Assembly: GCA_902798285.1 (NCBI GenBank)
Contig: CADBVZ010000023.1
Location: 6,092 to 58,146, forward strand
Reading direction: 5' to 3'
From: an uncultured Prevotella sp.
GTDB lineage: Bacteria > Bacteroidota > Bacteroidia > Bacteroidales > Bacteroidaceae
Length of the DNA stretch: 52,055 nucleotides
The position numbers and the translations under genes are program-made. Under the pieces are notes generated by a model. The model worked only from the letters and a program-made list of their open reading frames with translations, ran no database searches and was not told the origin of the DNA. Each line of letters opens with the position of its first letter. The first letter of the stretch is position 1. Of this stretch, positions 1 to 6,830 are shown in pieces.

Positions 1-105
1 GCTGGGAGGACCCGGCAGGAAATTGGCTGCATTAGGAATATCCTGTGCATGGAGGTTCATGCACAGGATAGACGAGATGAAAAATAAAAGACTTTTCTGT
101 TTCAT
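1..105 (-). CDS. N-terminus of a secreted protein, possibly a PAP2/class A acid phosphatase (cut by window edge)
   Basis: Thirty-five codons are visible, from an ATG at 105 down to the window edge with no stop. The translation begins MKQKSLLFFIS, has a hydrophobic core and ends the signal in LHAQ before DIPNAANFLPGPPS, a convincing Sec signal peptide with cleavage after Gln21. The start lies 12 nt beyond the hppA stop, so co-transcription is likely. The FLPGPP stretch resembles the LPxPP segment near the mature N-terminus of class A acid phosphatases (PAP2 family), which would suit a gene behind a pyrophosphatase. That function is a guess from very little sequence; that this is a real exported protein start is much safer. 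A perfect 12-bp inverted repeat (39-50 with 59-70) falls inside the signal-peptide codons. Confidence 0.6.
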   Translation of the reverse strand, partial: MKQKSLLFFISSILCMNLHAQDIPNAANFLPGPPS

Positions 106-117
106 TATTAATTATTG

Positions 118-2313
118 TTATGAGAAGGCGACGGTGAGTCCGGCCATCACGATGCTGACCATCGACATGAGCTTGATGAGGATGTTGAGCGACGGACCAG
201 AGGTATCCTTGAACGGATCGCCAACGGTATCGCCAACGATACAAGCCTTATGGGCAAACGAGCCCTTACCGCCGAAGTTGCCTTCTTCGATATTCTTCTT
301 GGCGTTATCCCAAGCGCCGCCGGCATTAGCCATGAACACGGCGAGGGTGAAGCCACCTGCCAGTCCGCCTACGAGCAGACCGAGCACACCAGCCACGCCA
401 AGGATGATACCCACCAGGATGGGGATGAGGATGGCGAGGATAGAGGGAACGATCATTTCGTGCTGGGCGGCACGGGTGGAGATTTCTACACAACGACCAT
501 AGTCGGGCGTGCCTGTACCTTCGAGGATACCGGCTATCTCGCGGAACTGACGGCGTACCTCCTGTACCATCTTCTCGGCTGCACGACCTACGGCCTCCAT
601 GGTCATACCGCAGAACAGGAAGGCGGCCATGGCGCCGATGAAGGCACCAACGATGACGCGCGGATTCATGAGGTTGATCTGGAAGTAGTTCATGAAGTCG
701 GGGATGGTGGCCTCGGAAGCGGCAATCACATCGCCAGCCACATTGGTCAAAGTCTGTCCGGCACGGGTCATGGCAATCTTGATCTCCTCGATATAGGAAG
801 CCAGGAGAGCGAGCGCCGTGAGGGCGGCAGAACCGATGGCGAAGCCCTTACCCGTAGCAGCTGTGGTGTTGCCCAGAGCATCGAGGGCATCGGTACGATG
901 ACGAACCTCTTCGCCCAGACCGCACATCTCGGCATTACCGCCGGCATTATCGGCAATAGGTCCGTAAGCGTCGGTAGCCAGGGTGATGCCCAGCGTAGAC
1001 AGCATACCTACGGCAGCAATACCAATACCATAAAGACCATGTGAGAGCGACTCGGACGACATGGAGAGGTCGAAGCCATTAGCGCAGAGGTAGCTGAGCA
1101 TGATGGCCACACCAATGGTAATGACAGGAATACAGGTGGAGATCATACCCGTACCGATACCCTTGATGATAACGGTGGCGGCACCTGTCTGTCCGGCCTC
1201 AGAGATCTTCTGGGTGGGCTTGTAAGAGTGAGAGGTATAATACTCGGTGGCCTGACCGATGATGACACCGGCAGCCAGACCAGAGATGACGGAGAAGGAA
1301 AGGCCGAGCCAATTCTCGATACCCAGGAAGTAAAGGATAGCGAAGGTGGCAACAGCAATGAGGATGGCGCTGACGTTAGTGCCGAGCGACAGAGAACGGA
1401 GCAGATCCTTCATGGTGGCGCCTTCCTTGGTGCGTACCAGGAAGATACCTAAGAGCGAGAGGAATACACCCACAGAGGCAATGAGCATGGGGGCAATAAC
1501 AGCCTTGAGCTGAACCTCGAGACCAGCCACACCAAAGGCGGCAGCACCGAGGGCTGCGGTAGAGAGCACAGAGCCGCAATATGACTCATACAGGTCGGCA
1601 CCCATACCAGCCACGTCGCCTACGTTATCGCCTACGTTATCGGCAATGGTAGCGGGGTTGCGGGGATCGTCCTCAGGAATATCGGCCTCAACCTTACCCA
1701 CGATATCAGCACCTACGTCGGCAGCCTTGGTATAGATACCGCCGCCCACACGGGCAAACAGGGCCTGAGTAGAAGCACCCATACCGAAGGTAAGCATGGT
1801 GGTGGTGATGGTGATGAGAGCCATCTCGTCGCCAGAATAGAAATGATTGAGCACGAGGAACCAGATGGCGATATCGAGCAAGCCGAGACCTACCACGGTA
1901 AGACCCATCACGGCGCCGCTACGGAAGGCAATCTTCAGACCGGCATCCATGCTCTGGCGGGCAGCATTGGCTGTACGGGCAGAGGCGTATGTGGCGGTCT
2001 TCATGCCAAAGAATCCTGCCAGACCGGAGAAGAAACCACCGGTGAGGAAGGCAAACGGCACCCAGGGATTCTGAACGTTAAGTCCGTAAGCCATGAAAGC
2101 AAAGAGTGCACAAAGCACCACGAAGACGATACAGACTACCTTGTACTGCTGCTTAAGGTAAGCCATAGCACCTTTGCGCACATAAAGCGCAATCTCTTTC
2201 ATACGCGGCGTACCCTCGTCGGCCTTCATCATCTTGGTGAAGAAGTAGTACGCCATACCCAATGCCACGATCGATGCGACGGGCACGAGCCAAAATACTG
2301 CGGGAATCATCAT
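118..2313 (-). CDS. hppA: Membrane-bound K+-dependent ion-pumping pyrophosphatase
   Basis: Integral membrane pyrophosphatase of 731 residues that couples PPi hydrolysis to Na+ and/or H+ export. Visible family signatures are the substrate-site block containing DVGADIVGKVE, the DNVGDNVGD motif, the ADNAGGNAEM block and the C-terminal NAGGAWDNAKK and GDTVGDPFKDTSGPS blocks. In GNTTAATGKGFAIGSA the alanine where K+-independent enzymes carry lysine indicates the K+-dependent subfamily. Related Bacteroides enzymes are known to pump Na+, or Na+ and H+ together; which ion is moved here cannot be read from the sequence by eye. The upstream gap to the acidic-tailed gene is only 35 nt and shows no promoter, so hppA is probably the second gene of that transcript. 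Full length, about 16 membrane helices expected. Confidence 0.96.
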   Translation of the reverse strand: MMIPAVFWLVPVASIVALGMAYYFFTKMMKADEGTPRMKEIALYVRKGAMAYLKQQYKVVCIVFVVLCALFAFMAYGLNVQNPWVPFAFLTGGFFSGLAGFFGMKTATYASARTANAARQSMDAGLKIAFRSGAVMGLTVVGLGLLDIAIWFLVLNHFYSGDEMALITITTTMLTFGMGASTQALFARVGGGIYTKAADVGADIVGKVEADIPEDDPRNPATIADNVGDNVGDVAGMGADLYESYCGSVLSTAALGAAAFGVAGLEVQLKAVIAPMLIASVGVFLSLLGIFLVRTKEGATMKDLLRSLSLGTNVSAILIAVATFAILYFLGIENWLGLSFSVISGLAAGVIIGQATEYYTSHSYKPTQKISEAGQTGAATVIIKGIGTGMISTCIPVITIGVAIMLSYLCANGFDLSMSSESLSHGLYGIGIAAVGMLSTLGITLATDAYGPIADNAGGNAEMCGLGEEVRHRTDALDALGNTTAATGKGFAIGSAALTALALLASYIEEIKIAMTRAGQTLTNVAGDVIAASEATIPDFMNYFQINLMNPRVIVGAFIGAMAAFLFCGMTMEAVGRAAEKMVQEVRRQFREIAGILEGTGTPDYGRCVEISTRAAQHEMIVPSILAILIPILVGIILGVAGVLGLLVGGLAGGFTLAVFMANAGGAWDNAKKNIEEGNFGGKGSFAHKACIVGDTVGDPFKDTSGPSLNILIKLMSMVSIVMAGLTVAFS

Positions 2314-2314
2314 G

Positions 2315-2350
2315 TTGGTTTAATTAATTATTGGTTTATAAAGTTGGTTT
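2315..2350. repeat. Three TTGGTTT heptamers before hppA
   Basis: TTGGTTT occurs at 2315-2321, 2331-2337 and 2344-2350, filling the short gap between hppA and the upstream gene; on the coding strand these read AAACCAA. The last copy overlaps the upstream gene's stop codon. No promoter or terminator is visible in the gap. Confidence 0.5.
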
Positions 2351-3176
2351 ATTCGTCCGCAAAGTCGATCAGGCCGCTGGCCTCCTCGTCGGGATCTTCG
2401 CTGCCAAGGTCCATCATCGTTGAGTAGTTGTCCTCGGTGATGTCCTCGTCGTTGGGATCTTCAACCTCGTCGTCAACCTCGTCGTGAGAACTGTAGTTAT
2501 CCTCTACGATTACGTCCTCATCGTCGTTATCGGGATCGTCGTCGGAATCAGAATTGGAGAACTGCATGCGGAGCTTCTCGGGCTCGGGCTTCAGCTTGGC
2601 AAAGATGGCCTCTACCCAGCCGCCTTTAGGTATCTCGAGCACCTCGAAACCATCCTCTACCTTCTTGTCGTACATGCCGCCCTTCTTGTGCAGACGATCG
2701 GCAGGAAGGGTAGTGGTGGAAATATCGAAACCGCTGAGGATGATGTCCTGGATGGATTGTGACAGAGAGTCCCAGCCACCGCCGAAGTTACGGTCGATAA
2801 CCTCGAGCAGCTTGGCTGCCGAGATATGACGGATGTTCTCGTAAGTCAGATCGGTAACACGCACCACGGGGCGCTTCTTGATGGCCCACACAAACTTCAG
2901 GTTATCATCGAACTTGATGGTGGTGACCTTATAACCGCGCTTCTCGTAGCTCTTTCTCTCAAGAGCATCCTCGCTCTTGATCTCCTCGATGAGGAAGGCA
3001 CTCTTGAAAATATCGAGATAGTGCTGGATGCTCTCGCGCACTTCGGCATCCTTCACGGCAGCCTCCCACATACGGAAAACATCGTTCTCCTGTATGTCCC
3101 AAACGCTGCTCTTAGTGACTGACTTAATTGATAATGACGGGTTACTCTCGGGTTGTTGTTGTTTTGTTCTTGCCAT
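2349..3176 (-). CDS. Hypothetical protein with a very acidic C-terminal tail
   Basis: I do not recognise this 275-residue protein. The start is the ATG at 3176 (MARTKQQQPE): the open frame runs further upstream, but the promoter element TACATTTG lies at 3197-3204, so upstream codons would not be transcribed. Residues 1-25 are polar and basic, about 25-210 look like a mixed globular domain (WDIQENDVFRMW, FVWAIKKRPVVRV), and the last 60 residues are dominated by Asp and Glu with two similar units around EDNYSS and EDNYST. No signal peptide or membrane segment. It is divergent from rarA and probably leads the hppA transcript. The acidic tail could be a disordered protein- or DNA-mimic segment; no function can be given. 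Confidence 0.8.
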   Translation of the reverse strand: MARTKQQQPESNPSLSIKSVTKSSVWDIQENDVFRMWEAAVKDAEVRESIQHYLDIFKSAFLIEEIKSEDALERKSYEKRGYKVTTIKFDDNLKFVWAIKKRPVVRVTDLTYENIRHISAAKLLEVIDRNFGGGWDSLSQSIQDIILSGFDISTTTLPADRLHKKGGMYDKKVEDGFEVLEIPKGGWVEAIFAKLKPEPEKLRMQFSNSDSDDDPDNDDEDVIVEDNYSSHDEVDDEVEDPNDEDITEDNYSTMMDLGSEDPDEEASGLIDFADE

Positions 3177-3196
3177 AATTTCACTCAATTTTTCTG

Positions 3197-3228
3197 CAAA
3201 TGTAACCACTTTATTTTTTATTAGCAAG
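3197..3228 (-). promoter_or_regulatory. Promoter for the acidic-tailed gene and hppA
   Basis: On the minus strand a -7 element TACATTTG (3204-3197) matches TAnnTTTG, with CTTG (3228-3225, one mismatch to TTTG) 20 nt upstream. Start codon follows 20 nt after the -7 element. Confidence 0.6.
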
Positions 3229-3244
3229 TTTTTAGACGATATTT

Positions 3245-3275
3245 TTTGTAATTTTCGCATTTTTGTGTACTTTTG
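3245..3275 (+). promoter_or_regulatory. Promoter for the rarA operon
   Basis: TTTG at 3245-3248, 19-nt spacer, TACTTTTG at 3268-3275: a full Bacteroidetes-type promoter. Transcription would start near 3281, only a few bases before the ATG at 3286, so the mRNA is predicted to be almost leaderless. Confidence 0.7.
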
Positions 3276-3285
3276 TCGCTGATTT

Positions 3286-4560
3286 ATGGCACAACCACTG
3301 GCTGAAAGACTTCGACCTCGCACTCTTGACGACTATATAGGGCAAGAACACTTGGTAGGTGAGGGGGCCGTCCTGCGGAAGATGATCGATGCAGGACGTA
3401 TTCCGTCTTTTATACTCTGGGGACCGCCGGGAGTGGGTAAAACCACCTTGGCGCAGATCATAGCCAACAAGTTGGAAACACCCTTCTACACGCTATCGGC
3501 TGTGACCAGCGGCGTGAAGGATGTGAGGGAGGTGATAGAGAAGGCCCAGAAGAGCAGATTCTTCAACGAGGCTTCACCTATTTTATTTATAGACGAGATA
3601 CATCGATTCTCGAAATCGCAGCAGGACTCGCTATTGGGCGCCGTGGAAAAGGGTATCGTCACGCTGATAGGTGCCACGACGGAGAATCCTTCGTTTGAGG
3701 TGATCAGACCGTTGCTGTCGCGATGTCAGTTGTATGTGCTGAAATCGCTCGAGAAGGATGATCTGCTGAAACTGCTCGACAGAGCCATTCATCAGGACAC
3801 CATCCTGAAGGAGAAGAACATACAGCTGAAGGAGACTGGAGCACTATTAAGATACAGCGGAGGCGATGCGCGTAAGTTGCTGAATATCTTAGAATTAGTG
3901 GTAGATGCTGAAGCATCGGATGAAATCATAGTAACCGATGAAAAAGTGGTGAACCGCTTGCAGCAGAACCCGCTGGCCTACGATAAGGACGGCGAGATGC
4001 ACTACGACATCATATCGGCCTTTATCAAGAGCATTCGCGGGTCGGATCCCGATGCAGCTCTCTACTGGATGGCCAGGATGATTGAGGGTGGGGAAGACCC
4101 GCAGTTCATCGCCCGCCGACTGGTGATTAGTGCGGCTGAGGACATCGGATTGGCGAATCCCAACGCCCTGTTGCTGGCTAATGCTGCCTTCGATGCCGTG
4201 ATGAAGATAGGCTGGCCTGAAGGCAGAATCCCCTTGGCAGAGGCTGCGGTTTATCTGGCCACATCGCCCAAGAGCAATAGCGCCTATCTGGGCATAGATG
4301 CTGCCTTGGGATTGGTAAGACAGACGGGTAACCAGCCCGTGCCGCTACCCATTCGTAATGCGCCGACGGAACTGATGAAGGAACTGGGCTATCACGACGG
4401 CTATCAATATCCGCACGATTTCCCGGGGCACTTTACCCCACAGCAATATATGCCTGATGCGCTGGTAAACGAGCGATTATGGCATGGACAGCATAACCCC
4501 ACGGAGGAGAAGATGTACCAGCGCATGGTGAACTACTGGGGAAAGCGGTTCGAGGATTAG
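3286..4560 (+). CDS. rarA: Replication-associated recombination ATPase RarA/MgsA
   Basis: AAA+ ATPase of the RarA/MgsA/WRNIP1 family acting at stalled replication forks, usually with SSB. Of 424 residues, Walker A is GPPGVGKTT (46-54), Walker B FIDEIHRF (101-108) and sensor 1 lies in GATTENPSF. The C-terminal half holds the family's oligomerisation region (AALYWMARMIEGGEDPQFIARRL and onward). Length is normal. The promoter puts the transcription start within a few bases of the ATG, and I see no Shine-Dalgarno sequence. The gene opens an operon with a TRIC-type membrane protein (25-nt gap) and dnaB, so a fork-repair factor is co-transcribed with the replicative helicase. Confidence 0.96.
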   Translation: MAQPLAERLRPRTLDDYIGQEHLVGEGAVLRKMIDAGRIPSFILWGPPGVGKTTLAQIIANKLETPFYTLSAVTSGVKDVREVIEKAQKSRFFNEASPILFIDEIHRFSKSQQDSLLGAVEKGIVTLIGATTENPSFEVIRPLLSRCQLYVLKSLEKDDLLKLLDRAIHQDTILKEKNIQLKETGALLRYSGGDARKLLNILELVVDAEASDEIIVTDEKVVNRLQQNPLAYDKDGEMHYDIISAFIKSIRGSDPDAALYWMARMIEGGEDPQFIARRLVISAAEDIGLANPNALLLANAAFDAVMKIGWPEGRIPLAEAAVYLATSPKSNSAYLGIDAALGLVRQTGNQPVPLPIRNAPTELMKELGYHDGYQYPHDFPGHFTPQQYMPDALVNERLWHGQHNPTEEKMYQRMVNYWGKRFED

Positions 4561-4585
4561 AATTGAGATTTTAGAATTAAGAGAT

Positions 4586-5203
4586 TTGGAGCAGGAACTG
4601 ATTATAAAGATCATAGAATTGTTGGGTACGTTTGCCTTTGCGATATCCGGTATCCGACATGCGGCAGCCAAGCAGTTTGACTGGTTTGGCGGTTACGTAT
4701 GTGGTGTGGCGGTGGCCATCGGCGGCGGAACGATTCGCGACGTGATGCTCGGCACAACACCCTTCTGGATGACCACACCTATTTATTTAATATGTACGGC
4801 TGTGGCTCTGTTGACGGTGGCTTTCTTCGGCAAGTGGATGGAGCCCCTGAAGAATGCATGGTTCGTATTCGATACGTTGGGATTGGCGTTATTCACGATT
4901 GCGGGAATCCAGAAAAGTCTCGCTTTTGGACAGCCATTCTGGGTGGCCATCATCATGGGTTGTATTACGGGTAGTGCCGGTGGTGTGATTCGTGATGTGC
5001 TGCTGAACAACGAGCCTGTGATATTCCATAAGGAGATTTACGCCGTGGCCTGTGTGCTGGGCGGACTGGTGTACTGGGCCCTCGCTGCCTTAGGACTATC
5101 GACAGAGTTAAGTGCCATCAGCAGTTTCGTAGTGACTTGTCTGATAAGATTCCTGGCCGTACGCTATCACTTGTCATTACCCGTACTGAAAGAAAAGAAA
5201 TAG
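4586..5203 (+). CDS. TRIC-type cation channel family membrane protein (UPF0126/YicG-like)
   Basis: Inner-membrane protein of 205 residues with about seven hydrophobic helices and the two internally repeated halves of the bacterial TRIC (formerly UPF0126) family: GTFAFAISG...GGGTIRDVMLG in the first half and DTLGLALFTIAG...GSAGGVIRDVLL in the second, each with the Gly-rich kink and RDV motif. Bacterial members form homotrimeric monovalent cation channels; the physiological role is unclear. The only start giving a family-length product is TTG at 4586, 25 nt after the rarA stop, since no ATG lies upstream in frame. It sits between rarA and dnaB in what looks like one transcript. Confidence 0.9.
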   Translation: MEQELIIKIIELLGTFAFAISGIRHAAAKQFDWFGGYVCGVAVAIGGGTIRDVMLGTTPFWMTTPIYLICTAVALLTVAFFGKWMEPLKNAWFVFDTLGLALFTIAGIQKSLAFGQPFWVAIIMGCITGSAGGVIRDVLLNNEPVIFHKEIYAVACVLGGLVYWALAALGLSTELSAISSFVVTCLIRFLAVRYHLSLPVLKEKK

Positions 5204-5232
5204 TCAAATTGTAAAATAGTCAAATAGTCAAA
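5201..5232. repeat. Octamer tandem repeat (TAGTCAAA) in the dnaB leader
   Basis: Four 8-nt units in register: TAGTCAAA at 5201 (its TAG is the stop of the channel gene), a degenerate TTGTAAAA at 5209, then TAGTCAAA at 5217 and 5225. The dnaB ATG follows at 5240. A nearly identical leader, AAATAGTCAAATATAACA, precedes the recN ATG on the minus strand near 10225. Confidence 0.6.
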
Positions 5233-5239
5233 TAACAAG

Positions 5240-6793
5240 ATGCCCGAACAAGAGAATATTAGAAGAAGAGCAAGAAAACAGCAGCCCGTGGATAATACCT
5301 ACGGACACCTGCAACCACAAGCGCTGGAGGTGGAGAGGGCCGTACTGGGAGCGCTGATGATAGACAAGGATGCCTATGCCATCGTGTGTGAGACATTGCG
5401 TCCGGAGAGTTTCTATGAACCCCGTAACCAGATGGTATATGCCGCCATACGCGACCTGAGCATGGAAGAGAAACCAGTTGACGTGCTGACCGTAACGGAA
5501 CAGTTGGCTAAATCGGGCACACTCGATGAAGTAGGTGGTCCCGGTTATGTGGCAGAGCTGAGTTCGCGCGTGGCGTCATCGGCTAACATAGAGTATCATG
5601 CGAATATCATCGCCCAGAAGTCGCTGGCCCGACAACTCATATCGTTTGCAAGTGTGATAGAGACGAAAGCGTTCGATGAGACCATCGACGTGGAGGACCT
5701 GATGCAGGAGGCTGAGGGTTCGCTCTTTGAACTCTCGCAGCGAAACATGAAGAAGGACTACACAGCCATTGATCCCGTGATATCGCAGGCTGTGAAGACG
5801 ATACAGAATGCCGCCAAGAATACCGACGGACTAACGGGTGTGTCGACGGGTTATTATAAGCTCGACGACATTACAAGTGGTTGGCAGGCTTCCGATCTGG
5901 TGATTATTGCCGGACGCCCTGCCATGGGTAAGACATCGTTTGCCCTATCGATGGCGAAGAATATTGCTGCCGACCTGAGGGTGCCGATGGCATTCTTCTC
6001 GCTTGAAATGTCGAACGTGCAGCTGGTGAACCGATTGATTTCGAATGTCTGCGAGATTCAAGGTTCGAAGATTCTGAACGGACAGTTGCAACGTGATGAG
6101 TGGGACCGACTGGACAAGCGCATCAATAATCTGATGGGTGCACCTTTGTTTATCGACGATACACCAGGACTATCGGTATTCGAACTTCGTACCAAGGCTC
6201 GCCGACTGGTTCGTGAGCATGGAGTGAAGCTGATCATGATTGACTATCTGCAGCTGATGAATGCCAACGGCATGCGCTTCTCGTCGAGACAGGAGGAGGT
6301 GTCGACCATCTCTCGATCGCTGAAAGGACTGGCCAAGGAGTTGGATATTCCTATTCTGGCGCTGAGTCAGTTGAACCGTGGTGTGGAGAGTCGTGAGGGA
6401 CTGGAAGGCAAGCGCCCACAGTTGAGCGACCTGCGTGAGTCGGGTGCCATCGAGCAGGATGCCGATATGGTGATCTTCGTACATCGTCCGGAGTACTACC
6501 ACATTTATCAAGACGATAACGGGCGCGACCTGCATGGTATGGCGCAGATTATCATAGCCAAGCATCGTAAGGGTGCTACGGGTGATGTACTGCTGACCTT
6601 CCGTGGAGAGTTCACACGATTTGAAAATCCTGAGGACAAGAATCTGGGTAATCGTGCTCCTGTGGGTGGCGGCGAGATTATCGGTTCGAAGATTAACGGT
6701 AATAACACACCACCTGATATGGATGGCTACGATCCGTTTGCCGGAGGCGCACCCTTGCCGCCACCATCGAACGACGGACCACTGCCTTTCTAA
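5240..6793 (+). CDS. dnaB: Replicative DNA helicase DnaB
   Basis: Ring-shaped 5'-3' helicase of 517 residues that unwinds the replication fork. The N-terminal DnaG-interacting domain begins near VERAVLGALM (32-41). The RecA-like domain carries Walker A GRPAMGKTS (225-233) and the Walker B region IMIDYLQLM, followed by SQLNRGVESR and DLRESGAIEQDADM. No intein is present. The C-terminus is a Gly/Pro-rich disordered tail ending GPLPF, which resembles the acidic LPF or IPF tip of SSB. The gene is third in the rarA operon; a bidirectional terminator follows at 6801-6825. Confidence 0.97.
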   Translation: MPEQENIRRRARKQQPVDNTYGHLQPQALEVERAVLGALMIDKDAYAIVCETLRPESFYEPRNQMVYAAIRDLSMEEKPVDVLTVTEQLAKSGTLDEVGGPGYVAELSSRVASSANIEYHANIIAQKSLARQLISFASVIETKAFDETIDVEDLMQEAEGSLFELSQRNMKKDYTAIDPVISQAVKTIQNAAKNTDGLTGVSTGYYKLDDITSGWQASDLVIIAGRPAMGKTSFALSMAKNIAADLRVPMAFFSLEMSNVQLVNRLISNVCEIQGSKILNGQLQRDEWDRLDKRINNLMGAPLFIDDTPGLSVFELRTKARRLVREHGVKLIMIDYLQLMNANGMRFSSRQEEVSTISRSLKGLAKELDIPILALSQLNRGVESREGLEGKRPQLSDLRESGAIEQDADMVIFVHRPEYYHIYQDDNGRDLHGMAQIIIAKHRKGATGDVLLTFRGEFTRFENPEDKNLGNRAPVGGGEIIGSKINGNNTPPDMDGYDPFAGGAPLPPPSNDGPLPF

Positions 6794-6800
6794 TAAAACA

Positions 6801-6825
6801 AATCCCCGCTGGCTTGGCGGGGATT
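6801..6825. terminator. Bidirectional terminator between dnaB and the TPR gene
   Basis: Perfect 9-bp stem AATCCCCGC (6801-6809) with GCGGGGATT (6817-6825) and a 7-nt loop, followed on the plus strand by ATTGTTTATT. It sits between converging genes and can serve both. Confidence 0.8.
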
Positions 6826-6830
6826 ATTGT

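Noticed and set aside
39-70. Perfect 12-bp inverted repeat with an 8-nt loop, at first taken as the hppA terminator
   Set aside because: No T-run on either side, and it lies inside the signal-peptide codons of the gene starting at 105; probably chance.
250-1044. Long plus-strand open frame (264 codons) inside hppA
   Set aside because: It is antisense to a clear pyrophosphatase gene and its translation is low-complexity Gly/Asp/Glu/His; a codon-bias shadow.
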